Assembly (NCBI GenBank): GCA_963920635.1
Contig: OY987303.1
Location: 43,957,223 to 44,021,222, forward strand
Origin: Pseudeuparius sepicola
Taxonomy: Eukaryota > Arthropoda > Insecta > Coleoptera > Anthribidae
Direction of reading: 5' to 3'
DNA: 64,000 bases
This document shows, one piece after another, positions 22,050-33,796 of this stretch. Under the pieces are notes generated by a model that saw only the letters and a list, made by a program, of their open reading frames with translations, had not been told where the DNA came from and did no database searches. Both the position numbers and the translations under genes were made by a program. Position 1 is the stretch's first letter. Every line of letters starts with the position of its first letter.

Positions 22050-25000
22050 ATAATGGTACAAAATTTTCTATTATTTTGATCAAAATGAATCGATTTAAAT
22101 AAACATGCAGCTTAGTGTACAGAAATCTAATTTTGAATATCATATTTCAATACAGGATGAATCTTTGATGGGCGCAAAATTTCTAAGAAGGGATAAAGTT
22201 TAACCCATAGAGCATGCCTATGAGGTTTTTTATATTAAAAATAAATGAAATGAAATTTTTAAATATGACTTATTGCTAGAAATAATAATGTTTCTTAAAT
22301 ATTTTAAAACAAGGTTAAATGTAATGAATAGTTGTTTTACAATGTTTCCGAAACATATGACTAAGTAATCATTCTATAAGCAATCTTATTGTGCTATACA
22401 CTGCATTGTAGTGCTACATTCAAAATTTCAATTTGTTAATCGATTAAGTTTAATTTGCATGAAATTTGACACCATCATCAAAACTACGATTTTTTGGTTA
22501 GGGCAAAATTAAAAGTAAATAAGTAACAAGGGGGAGTGCCAATTAATGTGAACCCCCCTCTAAAAACGTATGTAGAAATAAAAACACAGCCGTTTTCTAC
22601 ACAGGAAATACTGAAGCATCAAGCTCAGGAGATGAACCGGCTATCGTAGAGCCTGTAACAACAAATCCAGAACGTCCTGCTGACGATGAGCTGGTGAATG
22701 AAGTTGTCGGCGCAGACGATGAAATCATCGACGGGATGGTTCGTTTATTCGATGCCCACGAACGACTTCAGGAGCATTTTAGAAATGCGAGAGCTTTCGA
22801 TGAAGAGCAGATTCAGCTGTTACGCGAAGAAATCGAAAGACAGAGGCAACGTTACAGACAGCTACCGTCTTATCTTCGGGCCATAAATAGACATGCCGAC
22901 CAACTGCATATTGGCCCACTGAACAGAGTATGCGGCAAATGTCAAGCATTGCACTTTCTTTGTGAGGTAAACGCCAGAGATATATACCAGAAATGTTGCC
23001 AAGACGGCAAGGTAGGGGATTTACCTGCCCTGGAGGAATATCCGGACTTTCGAAAGAATCTGTTCCTCAACAACAACAACTTTAAAAAGGCATCGCTGCA
23101 ATACAACTACGCGTTCCAATTTGCCAGCGCCATGACCACTTTAAGGGAATTGGGGCCCGGACCTCAAGTATACGCCATTCAGGGGCAAATGAAATTTAAC
23201 ATGTCGAATATAAATGTTAACGAACCCCAGCAGACCCGTGGCCCCTTATACTTTTTGGAACCGGATATAGCCGTGTTTCAAAGAATGGCAAATAATAACA
23301 GAGAAGTTCTGCAGGAGCATATAGTACGGCAGCTGGAAGAGTTCTTCAGGCAAAACAATCCATACGCCCGGGCGTACCACCATTTAAAGGAAGTGTACGA
23401 GCAAGAATTGAGGGATAATCCCGGAAACGTACCGACCCTGTGCATAGAAATTCTGCAAGTTAAAAACTTAAGAGAATACGACTTGCCTGCAAATCGGGAA
23501 GTTGCGGCTGTCTGTAGATATGACCGAGCATTGTCCCAAACTGCGAACATGAGACTTTTCCTCAGAGAACAGAGGGATCACTTTCATGAACTAACAAACA
23601 CCAACGACAAAGTGGATCCCTTGACATTCCCCTTATTATTTCCGAGGGGAGAGAGAGGATGGCATTATGACATGCGACACATTGCCAACGAAAATGCGAG
23701 AACACGCACCAAATTGACGATATGCCAGTATTACGCGTACAGATTGTCACAAAGAACACAGGCGGTAGGCAATGGCTTCGATCGGTTTGTACACACCGGA
23801 AAGCTGCTGCAACAATTCGTGGTGTCAGCTTATATCAGGATCGAGGCAAATCGAATGCAATGGCTCCTTTCGAATCAAGCCACACTACGAACCGAACAGT
23901 ACACAGGGTTGATGGATTATCTTCATCGGTACGGAGATAACCACAATGCCGAAAACGTAGGAAGAATGGTGATTTTACCATCGTCATTCATCGGTTCTCC
24001 ACGGGCCCAGCATCAAAACTTTCAAGATGCCCTGTGCGTCTGCGCCAAATTCGGTAATCCGTCGTTATTCGTCACTATGACGTGTAACCCAAAGTGGCCA
24101 GAAATCACCGAGAACATACCACAAAACGACGATCCTTCGAATCACCCCTTACTGATTTGCAGGGTGTTTCAGATGAAATTAAAAAATCTGCAAGAGGAGT
24201 TAATGATTGCCCATATTTTCGGGGTGGCCCAAGCGTTGCTATAAGTGATTGAATTCCAAAAAAGGGGGCTACCGCACGCACACATGTTGCTATGGCTGCG
24301 CCGCGAAGATCAAACAACAGATGCCATACGCGTGGATCAGCTGATATCCGCGCAACTGCCCGACCCGGAAAACGAATTGGATCTGTATCAAGTCGTGCGA
24401 AGACACATGATGCACGGGCCGTGCGGTCCTGGCTACCCACACTCACCGTGTATGAAAGAGGGAAAATGCAGTAAGGGTTTCCCCAAGGCTTTCGCCGAGC
24501 ACACCATTTTATTGGAGACAGGCCAAATAGTCTATAAACGCCCAGACAATGGTAGACAAGTGATGCACGCTAACAGACCCATATTACTCAAGAACCAATA
24601 TGTGGTCCCACACAATCCGTACCTTTTGCTAAAGTACAACTGCCACATCAACGTGGAAGCGTGCGCCAGCATCAAAGTGGTGAAATATCTATTTAAGTAT
24701 TTCTTCAAGGGCGTCGACAAAGCTTTGATCAGGGTAACGAACCAGAATCAAGTGGAATATAACGAAATAGAAGCCTACCTGACGGGAAGGTACCTCAGTC
24801 CACCTGAGAGCGCATGGCACATCTTGCAACTGCCGATGCACTTCAACACGCACACCGTCATCAGGTTGCCGGTTCACCGGCCACTCGAACAGAACGTTTA
24901 TTTCCGTCGGGGCGACGTACGAAGGGCTGTAGAACGAAACGAATCTACGCAACTGACCGACTGGTTTCGCCTAAACAGGGATGATGTCAGGGCCAGGCAA

Positions 25001-27112
25001 TACCTTTACACGGAAATCCCCCTCCACTACGTATGGCAAACGACTCCGAAAAAGTGGAAAGAAAGACAACGGGGAGGTGAGAATATAATAACCAGAATGT
25101 ATGCCGTAAACATGAGGAATACGGAAACGTATTACCTCAGGTTGCTGCTACTGCACGTGCGAGGCGCTCAATCCTTCGATGACATAAAGACTGTCGACGG
25201 GCGCATATGTAATACCTTCTTGGAAGCCTGCAGTCTCAGAAATCTCCTACAGGACGACCTGGAATGGAAAAGGTGTTTACGCGAAGCAATCAGGAATAAT
25301 ATGCCATACGAAATTAGACAGATGTTTGCCTACATACTATGCTTCTGCACCGTAGGAAACCCACCAGAATTATGGGAAGAATTTAAGGCAGGCCTTATGG
25401 AGGACTTAACCAGGCGTGAAATTCCCGAAAACGAAGCCACCCAAAGGACTCTCTCTGCGCTACAGTCTATACTGTTGATCAACGGTAAGCGACTATTGGA
25501 CTTTGGCTTACCCGAACCCGAAGTACCGGTGGCGTTGGAGGAAGACTTTGTCGATCCAGAAGTAGAGAGGGCCCAAGCCGAGGACTTGCAAAACTCGCTC
25601 ACCGACGAACAAAGGGAAATTCTCAACACCGTGTTGGGCGCCGTCCACGACGACGCTGCAAGACCGAGACTCTTCTATTTGCAAGGAGCCGCCGGCTGCG
25701 GCAAATCGTATCTGTACAATACGATCATTACCACGCTAAGAGCCGCCGGCACCCGATGCATCACCGTAGCGTTCACGGGATTGGCGGCCAGCCTCTTGAT
25801 AGGGGGCAGAACTGTACACTCCACGTTCAAATTTAAGATACCGATGACGGAGACCACAGTCTCGGGAGTGAGACCAAACTCGAGGGAGAGCCAACACATC
25901 AAAGAAGCCAAGATACTGATTTGGGACGAAATCAGCATGGTTCCGAAATTGTGTTTCGAAGCGGTCGACACGGCCCTAAAAGATCTTATGCAAAACGACA
26001 GGCCCTTCGGAGGAAAAGTCGTATTGGTAGGCGGAGACTTTAAGCAGACCCTGCCTATACTACTACAAGCGTACAGAACGCAAATAGTCGACGAATGCGT
26101 CAATCGTAGTCCTTTGTGGACCGACTTTGTAAAGAAACAGCTCGTGGTGAATCTGAGAGCGGGACCGGAAGAAAGAGAGTTCAGTCAATATCTCCTGCAG
26201 ATGGGTAACGGCACCTTACGTCCCACACACCCCGTGCCCGGGGTACCGGCAATCATCACGATTCCCCGAGGTTGCCTGGTGAACGGCGTAGAAGATTTGA
26301 TCAGGGCATGCTTCCCGAACCTGCAAAATAATCCGGTCCCGAAAGAATGCATTCTCACACCTCTGAACGTAGACTGCAACGAGCTCAACGACCGGATCTT
26401 ATCACAGATACCGGGAGAGACGACTATTTACCTCAGCTCCGACGTTGCAGAATTCGAAACTGAAGAGGAGGCGCAAGCTATAAACTACCCCGTAGAGTAC
26501 CTGAATTCTCTCGAAATACCGGGAATTCCTCCTCACAGACTAAAGCTGAAGATAGGGGCTGTCGTGCTGTTACTGCGAAACCTCAACTTGAAAGAGCACC
26601 TGTGCAACGGCACCAGACTGATCGTAAGACACCTAGGGCGCCAATACATCAAGGCGCAGAGAATAGGTCCAGACAGCAACCTTACCGATCACCAGGTGCT
26701 CATACCTAGAATCGATTTCATCCCATTGAATAGCACGCTGGCGTTCAAGCTGAGGAGAAGACAGTTTCCAGTGAAACCGGCCTATGTGATGACCATCAAC
26801 AAATCGCAGGGACAGACCTTCGAGAGAGTGGGTATTTACCTACCCAAACCGGTCTTTGCGCACGGCCAGCTCTATGTGGCGTTCTCCAGAACCAAGAGCT
26901 TCGACAGGGTGTCTGTGTACGTCGAAGAGGCCCCAGCTCAAGGCAAACTTCTCCCCGACGTAGAAGAAACTTACACCAAAAACATAGTCTACAGAGAAGT
27001 GTTGGACTGATTATTTGGATAGAAAGAAAATACATGTCAAGGTTAAATGTTTTTTTCCAATCAGTCGACACTACTAATGCCTTTTCTGTTTCGGATTTTT
27101 ATAAATCCGTAA
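22050..27112 (+). mobile_element. Helitron copy B (nearly intact coding region)
   Basis: Defined by similarity to copy A, 5' to near 22050 and 3' to about 27112. Coding identity to copy A is high, and most differences look silent. Terminal TC and CTRR signals could not be fixed. It is followed at once by a fragment of a different Helitron helicase. Confidence 0.8.
22605..27010 (+). pseudogene. Helitron RepHel, one nonsense codon
   Basis: A rolling-circle Helitron transposase of about 1468 codons, broken only by an in-frame TAA at 24242-24244, where copy A has a tyrosine codon. From the N-terminus: an acidic leader; the cysteine-rich region CGKCQALHFLCE and KCCQDGKV; TCNPKWPE; the HUH motif in GLPHAHMLLWL (24266-24298); the tyrosine region KYLFKYFFKG (about 24683-24712); Walker A GAAGCGKS (about 25684-25707); DEISMV (about 25925-25942); GGDFKQTLP; and the C-terminal helicase motifs [10 protein letters not shown] and [14 protein letters not shown]. 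Key residues are intact. The exon starts after TTTTCTACACAG, phase 1. The family is certain. The stop may be bypassed, very recent, or a sequencing error. Confidence 0.93.
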
Positions 27113-27117
27113 GAATA

Positions 27118-27363
27118 TCTTTTACACTAAGGAGGCAGTTCCCTTTAAAATTGGCATACGCTGTTACTATTAACAAGGGCCAAGGGCAAACATACAGCAG
27201 GGTCGGCATCTACCTCCCGCAGCCGGTACTCGCCCACGGCCAACTCTAAGGATTCGACACGGTTTTTCTGCAGGTTGAGGATACTGCCGGCCAAGGTCGC
27301 CTTTTACCAGACGTAGACGCGCTGTTTACAAAAAATATCGTTTACAGAGAAGCGGTGGACTAA
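27118..27363 (+). pseudogene. C-terminal fragment of a different Helitron helicase
   Basis: The frame reads [20 protein letters not shown] and [15 protein letters not shown], paralogous to but clearly diverged from the end of RepHel B. About eight residues of the LYVAFSRT motif are missing, replaced by a stop, and the frame resumes to end in KNIVYREAVD and a stop at 27361-27363. It is the 3' end of another Helitron family, joined 108 bp behind copy B. Confidence 0.85.
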
Positions 27364-27729
27364 ATGCGAAGAATAATCCGCGTATTAGTCTGTTCTATGC
27401 ATTTGTTTGGAATACGGAAATCGCAGCCGACCACCATATATGTAGGGTGTGTCTAAAAGTGGGCCTTTCTATCAATAGGCTATAGTAACGCTTGTTTTTT
27501 AGAGGTATGGAACTTTAAAATGATACAAAACACATACAAATAATGCTAACAGCCAAGGCATTGGCTTTATTTGAAAGATAAAATTATGCCATTTATGTTT
27601 AAATATGACCTCGGGCATATGAGCACCGGCTGGCTCAGATGAAGCGTAATCTGGAAGCCCAGTTGTCGACCACTTTTCCGTTTTTTAGAGGTTTGTTTTC
27701 GAATTTATGCTTTCTGACTTTTTCGTTCC

Positions 27730-28060
27730 TCAATTGAATGGCATTAATGTGGAAGCGCTCTGGTTCCGACAAGTCGGCGCCACAAGCCACACAGCGCGCA
27801 ACACAATCACTTTATTGCAGGAAACATTCAATGACCGCATAATTTCGAGTAATGGATCTGTGAATTAGCCTCCACGGTAGTGTGATCTCACACCGTTGGA
27901 TTATTTTCTGTGGGGATATGTGAAGTCGCTGGTCTAAGCCGATAAACCAGACACGTTGGACCGTTTGGATGGAAGACAACATTCGCCGCGTTATTGCTGA
28001 TTACGGCTCCAGCATCTCGAAAAATTGATCGACGGCGCTCATATGCTTGATGCAATATAT
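27730..28060 (+). pseudogene. Mariner-like transposase C-terminal half, broken
   Basis: Translation gives LWFRQVGATSHTAR, then PPR, a stop, and CDLTPLDYFLWGYVK, matching the catalytic core of mariner-type DDE/D transposases. The aspartate expected in QDGA is valine (QVGA), a tryptophan codon before PPR is TAG, and further stops follow. It is non-functional. Confidence 0.85.
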
Positions 28061-28540
28061 AAACATTAATGGCATAAAGATATTTTTCAAATGGAGTCAA
28101 TACCTTGGCTGTTAGCATTATTTTTATGTTGAGATGGGTCACTGGGAATATTCCCAGGAATATTCCCTAGAATATTCCCGGGACGGGAGGATTAAAAAAT
28201 TGGAAATATTCCCAACAAATGGGAGCGAGCATTGACTCGAAATCTCCCAAAACTCCCGGGAACATTCCCAAATTTTCAATTTGCCGCCATTAAGCTGTCA
28301 ATTGTCTAACTGAATGAGAATTTAATCTCAAATTTCGGTTTTGAAAAATAAAACGTTCGTTTTAAATGTTTTAATTTTAAATTTTAAACGAAGAACTAGG
28401 GCCCCTGAGGTTGCTCTCTGCTTATATATAGTGCTTGAGTTTTATTTACTACTGGTACTAGGTAAGTTTTGGAGTTGTTTTTGTTTTGTTTATTTAATTA
28501 AAATTAAATAATTAGTTGAAAAAGTAACTGCTGTGTACGA

Positions 28541-30038
28541 TATTTAATGATGGAAATCGATAACAGGGTTATCAGCAACAGTGTTTATTACAATAATCTT
28601 TGATGAACTATAATAATTATTATATGTTCCAAACTTTCGCCCTTTGATTGAGGGCTTCGTCAGGGAATTATAAATTATATTAATAGTTCAATTATTCCAA
28701 AAATTATATAAATTTGGTGTTTTGATATGGCCGAAAAAGAAATAATATGACGGAAGGAATTTGATATTTATGCATTTTTTTATCTCCACATTCCAGTAGA
28801 ATCATATAGGTACACTGTGGTCATTTAAGTGTGCAACATAATATGGGATTACAACGAAAATACAAATATTCCCGAAAGTTGGTGTATGTTCGATAATCAT
28901 ATTAGGCGCACTTAGAATAGTTGCAAGTCAAACAGCATACAGGGTAGGTCAAAAAATATAAAAATTGTACAAGATTAAAGTACCCTTATTTCAGAAAATT
29001 CAACAACCAACACATTGAGTGGTTCTATTGATCATTCAACGGTTTTGAAGGGATTCTAGGGCACACTTGACTTGGCAGATGCCTTTAAAATTCCTATTTT
29101 GCTCAACTTTGACACCCTGTAGAATAGAACTCCCTGTATATTTGGTATATAAGGGTTTTTGGGTGTTAACAGTGTAATCACGCTGTGGGGTGAGATTTTA
29201 AATAAAAAAATCGCTAAATGGTTTTCGTGAAAATCGGGGGTATAAAAAATCGCAGCCGGGCCTGTATTTGCATTCTGAAAATGGTAGAAAGGTCAAAAAA
29301 GGTTTTTGAAGGCCTTTCAAACAAAAAAAAGTTTAGCCGATTATCTCCAAAAATGAAGATTTTACGGATTTGTACAGTTTTAAAGTTGGACACCCTGTAT
29401 ATATTTTTGAAAATTAATAATTGCATAACTTTGTTCAAATTCAAGCATATTTCTAAAATAAACTTAGATTTTTCATTGTTTAGGGAATCACAAACTTCAT
29501 ATTTATTGCAACGATATTAAACAAAACTTTAAAATTAAGCAAAAATTCTTCTGAACGAGGTAAAACATTAGTAATGATAATGTGTGTATTAAAAACTCTC
29601 ATTTAAGGTGCAAAATTTTTATTTTAAATGTTTATTAAGAAACTGGAAATTAATTGACGAAAAAAATTTGTTTTCTTAGGAGGCTATGTTTTGGTAGTTA
29701 GGCATAGCTTTTAATTCTAAACAACTTTCCTTAACAACCTTTTGCTGAATTTTTTGAAATAAGGGTACTTTACTCTTGTGCGATTTTTATATTTTTTGAC
29801 CTACCCTGTATGCTGTTTAACTTGCAGCCATTCTATGTGCACGTAATATGATTATTGAACATGCATCAACTTTCGGCAATGTCTGTATTTTTGCAATAAT
29901 TGAACTATTAATATAATTCCCGGAGGAAGCCCTCAATCAAAGGAACATTAAGAATTTTGGTTCATTAAAGATTATTGTAATAAACACTGTTGCTTGCTGA
30001 TAACCATGTTATTGATTTCCATCATTAAAATTAAATAC
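28541..30038. repeat. Foldback element nested in the hAT-like element
   Basis: Left-arm blocks at 28541-28700 and 28890-29000 match, in reverse complement, 29745-30038, including CAACAGTGTTTATTACAATA, TTTGATTGAGGGCTTC and ACAGGGTAGGTCAAAAAATA. The left arm has an extra insertion of about 160 bp. The core holds a copy of the repeat family at 20388-21400. Confidence 0.8.
29020..29335 (+). repeat. Third copy of the 20.4/21.1-kb repeat family
   Basis: Shares ordered blocks with 21094-21400: GGGCACACTTGACTTG or its variant, TTTTGCTCAACTT, ACTCCCTGTATA, AATGGTTTTCGT and GGTTTTTGAAGGCC. It is non-coding. Confidence 0.75.
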
Positions 30039-30954
30039 TTATATCATATGCAAATATGCCCAATGCTGAAACCTAACCTTTAATATTCTATTCTTTATTT
30101 AATTTAAGCAGTTTATGCAATTTAAGCAATTTATGCAAATTCAGTAAGAGTATTATACTTATCATATATCGATTTAAAGGGAAACATGTAAGGAACAGTT
30201 AGATTGATAAATCATTATTCTGAAAACTCCCGGTTTCTTGAAACATTATAGGAGTTTTTACAAAGCTCCAGGAATATTGACATTGACATTATTAAATAAA
30301 ATGGCGGATAGGAGGTTTCAGGCTGGGAGGAATGGGAGTTTTTAAAAATCCCGGGAGTAAACCCATCACTATTTTTATGTGTTTTATATCATTTTAAAGT
30401 TCTATGCCCCTAAAAAAACATCCTTTAGTACTGGTTATAATAAATCTTTGTGCACAATATCTCTTTAATACAATGAGCAGGTTAATAACAAATATATTAT
30501 TTATGTTTATAAAATTTAATATTTTTGAAGTATGGTCCTACTTCTAAAAATTATTGACATGGCTCTGATTTGTTGTAGCTTGGTGTAACCAGGACTACCA
30601 GGAGTAAGTGTCTGATGAACGTAAAGAACCATGCTGACGAATTTGTTCAGCTGCATTTTCATAAAAAAAAATTAAGGAAATCTATTTATATCTTTATACT
30701 TGATATTCTCAAAGACTTCACTTTAGTTTTCAGTAAACATGCAAAAATAGTTAAAAAAAGTTATTTTTATTGCAACATTAGAAAGGACATAGGTGCAACT
30801 TTTTTCAACCACCTTATTAGGTAAATTGCAGAATGTTCTCCAAAATACAATATATTTAAATATAAATATATATTAAGCATCTTTTATTTAAGCGATACAT
30901 TGTGATACGAATGATTTTAGTGCCTGGAGAAAAGCCCACTTTAAAAACACTCTG

Positions 30955-31461
30955 CATATTACTCCAAACAAATAGTTCCACGGTGACGTCAAATCATCGT
31001 TAAATATCCCGCCATTTCTTAAAAATTTTGACTTATGCGCTTCGTTGGCTAGGAATATAATCAGTGACTGTTATACGTACTGCAATAAATTGGCAGTCGC
31101 TTTTTTCTCACTAAGATTTGAGGCAAACCAGAGCAAGTGAGAACAGTCCTGTGAGCTTGGATTTCTTAGATTTACTCCAAGAATATGTCCAAATTAACAA
31201 AAATGTGTATAGGGCTAGGGTGACTCCTATTAAGGTAATTGGACCAATCGAATTATTTTAAGTTGACGTTTGTTCTTTCGCCTTAAAATATACAACTTAT
31301 CATATCAGTTGTGGCTGAAAAATTAATTAAGTAGGTATTAAAAAGTAACAAAAATAATATTTTTCAAGTGCAGCTAGATACTTCCCAGAAACAAAATTGA
31401 CGACAACATGTTTATAAACGCATCTGTTGTGGGTCGGCATTTTACAATACGTATGCCGTAA
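30955..31461. other. Non-coding stretch
   Basis: No gene, repeat or RNA was recognised. GTGACGTCA-type and CCCGCC-type motifs occur near 30980-31015. Confidence 0.35.
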
Positions 31462-31821
31462 GCCGGAGAGCTGGCATCAAAAAAGTGCAAGAGTTTTCGG
31501 AAGGTTGATATTTTCAGATTGAGTTGTATTTTAGTGATAGAGAGCCACTGTAGTCAGCACTTCAACGGGACTTTTAATTGTTTTTCTGATCAGTGCATCG
31601 AGGTCGACTGTTGGATTCTGGCTCAATATTACATTCACTAAATATATACCAATTTTGAGCTTTCCGAAAACAGTTTAGGGATGCTAATTAATTTTAAACC
31701 TTTCCGAGCGTCCCAGCGCCAGAAGTCCCGACCGCGGAAGTGCCGACTCTACAGCGGCTCCCTATCATCTGAAAATATCAACCTTCCGAAAACTCTTGCA
31801 CTTTTTTGACGCCAGCTCTTG
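31462..31821. repeat. Foldback repeat, arms of about 90-110 bp
   Basis: The left arm near 31462-31570 and the right arm near 31735-31821 are complementary over AAAAAAGTGCAAGAGTTTTC and GGAAGGTTGATATTTTCAGA. The spacer is about 165 bp. It has no coding capacity. Confidence 0.8.
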
Positions 31822-31832
31822 GTATATAAAGG
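31821..31832 (+). promoter_or_regulatory. TATA-box-like sequence
   Basis: GGTATATAAAGGG directly follows the right arm of the foldback repeat and precedes a moderately GC-rich stretch with an open frame from 31863. It may be a core promoter; no start site or product can be shown. Confidence 0.3.
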
Positions 31833-32997
31833 GAGCGATGATTTTCGTTTCGGTGTTGGCCTTTGACGATCTGCAAGTGGTGTTGCTGTATCGGAAGATT
31901 TCAGGAATCGAATCCCAAATATTTGCGAGAGGCAAAGGTACCCTATGAACAATTCTGGGAAGCATGGTGGTGTATCCCGTGTATTGTTCTTATCGGCGAT
32001 GGCCTATCGTCACATTTGCGAGTTTATCTTAACCACTATTCGACGATAATTCGCGATCCGTCATTTTCAACAAACAAATTTGCATATGTGGACGTTGGGT
32101 ACCCAGCGGAAACAACTCCTAACCCAACAGAATTTTTCCTTCTAATTATAACAATTTTAAAACCTAAAATGAAAAATATCAACCATTACCGAAGTAACTA
32201 TGCAATTTATATTGAGTTTAAGAATATTACACATATATGGTTAGTTTTTATTTTCATATAATTTTATATTTTCAGCGACTGAGGTACGGTAATTCTATTC
32301 TATATAAATAGAGCTTCTAAATTTTATTAAAGAAATTACTTCAAGAAGTCTTTATTACTTTCAAGAATAAAAATGAAGCTTCGATAAATACGGAAATAAT
32401 AAAAGAAACTAACTTTCTTGATACCTCGTACAATATTACATAGGTACCTACCTATTATGTTTAATGTAATGTGTAATAATTATTTATTTCAGAGATGCCC
32501 ACGTATTTTTCCATAAACAACTAAAAGCTTTAGGGAAAAAAATGAAACTAAAATCAAACTTTACTGGATACCTACTAATGCTAATGCAAACAAAATTTAA
32601 ATATCAACAACAATAATTAGGTATAAACAATCCACCAATCGGGAGATATATCCATGTAATGTAAGTTAAACACGTTAGGGATATATTTTTTAATATTTCT
32701 TATGTCCGACCAATCCTTTCTAGCTGAATTGACAAATTACAATCGCAAGGAAAACTCAGAGGAAAATATAATTAATTGTTATTATACAATAATAAACAGT
32801 GAAAACGATTGTTGCTATAGATATGCTTACGTATAAAAACTTATGGTTAAGCTACAGAATAAAAAGTAAAGCACCTGCAAAGCGTTCAGATATGATCCGG
32901 ATGCACGATTTAGGTATATGGAAAAACTCTTCTACTTTCAATTACAAACCAGAAATGCTTTGGAAATATTTCAAAATCGGGTAAACATCCCGAAAAT
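31833..32997. other. Non-coding or unrecognised stretch
   Basis: The first 300 bp are less AT-rich and open in one plus frame (31863-32261, containing LIGDGLSSHLRVYLNHY), which faintly recalls DDE transposase cores but has no decisive motif. The rest is AT-rich without features. Confidence 0.3.
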
Positions 32998-33176
32998 GTT
33001 ACACTAATAAAGAAAACAGAAAAAGAACACCATACAATAATTTTAAACTAATACTTAAATACGGCATATTTTCTTTGACCTACCTATATGAAGAATATGC
33101 CATATTATTAAATATTGTTTTAAAACGGTAGGATGGTGTTTGTTAGTTTGTTTTCCGTGTTCTTTATTAGTGACAA
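32998..33176. mobile_element. Palindromic MITE, about 180 bp
   Basis: The arms 32998-33075 and 33092-33176 are complementary over CACTAATAAAGAA, ACACCAT and GGCATATT, with scattered mismatches and a short loop. Confidence 0.75.
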
Positions 33177-33535
33177 GACAATTTTCCATATACAACCTAA
33201 CTCACCCAACCGACCAAAAAGCTATGTTGCATTCCCGATAAAAAAATAGCGTTTTCCAAAAAAAATTGCATTAAAAAGTAGCAGACTACAGCGTACAACG
33301 CATCACCCTTTTCCGGGGGTATTCCGAATCAAATCTGAACACTCTGTATATCCTATATTCAGTACAATTTGTTGTTAACTCTGGTTTAATAATTTTAGAT
33401 ATAAGCCACGTATAATGCTTCGCACCGTGTTGATCGGTTTGACATTAGCATAAAGTATTTGTTATAATGTACTACTGAATAGAAGCCGACATTCACTAAG
33501 AAAATCATCAGAAACCTTCCTAATCAAACGAAACA

Positions 33536-33796
33536 ATGATCCCATACCAACAATCACAAATTGTACCTGAGCAAAACAAGTATTACTGTAAGGTAAGAAC
33601 TATTTAATATTAGGTAGGTTTCATGTTTTATGAGTTTTCCATTCAATCAGTTTTTCTCAATAATTTTCAGACACAAATCAGTTCTTCATACAACTGCAGT
33701 ATGTACCAAAATGACAATAGGTATTACTGCACAGCAAAAAATAAGCAGACAAAAAAAAAAGAAAAACAGCACTCCAGGCAGCACCCAAAACATTAA
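33536..33796 (+). CDS. Small two-exon gene, 60-residue basic protein
   Basis: Exon 1 at 33536-33592 starts with ATG in AAACAATGA and ends at AAG|GTAAGA. Exon 2 at 33671-33796 follows AATTTTCAG. The 78-bp intron is in phase 0 and the joined frame runs to a stop. The product has a Tyr-Cys pattern (NKYYCK, SYNCSMY, NRYYCTAKN) and a Lys/His-rich tail (KQTKKKEKQHSRQ). There is no signal peptide and no family is recognised. Its layout resembles the small genes at 35107 and 56134. It could be a real lineage-specific gene or chance. Confidence 0.4.

Larger units (their letters stand above)
28130..30370. mobile_element. hAT-like non-autonomous element with target duplication
   Basis: The ends TGAGATGGGT and, in reverse complement, AGTGATGGGT lie inside perfect direct repeats ATTTTTATGT at 28120-28129 and 30371-30380. 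Removing the element rejoins the mariner-like terminal repeat exactly, so this is a real insertion. Subterminal GGGAATATTCCC-type motifs are at the left and GGGAG-type motifs at the right. An 8-10 bp target duplication and these ends fit the hAT class. No transposase remains. Confidence 0.75.
27442..30954 (+). mobile_element. Decayed mariner-like element, host of nested insertions
   Basis: The left end GGTGTGTCTAAAAGTGGGCC matches the reverse complement of the right end near 30930-30954 (GCCCACTTTAAAAACACTC). Inner parts of the terminal repeats also pair: 27504-27570 with 28095-28120 plus 30381-30418 once the nested insertion is removed. A broken transposase lies at 27730-28060. About 500 bp near 30430-30930 have no partner and are unrecognised. 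Confidence 0.7.

Noticed and set aside
31863..32261. Transposase or other enzyme from the frame with GDGLSSHLRVYL
   Set aside because: One short resemblance to DDE cores without the other catalytic motifs is not enough.
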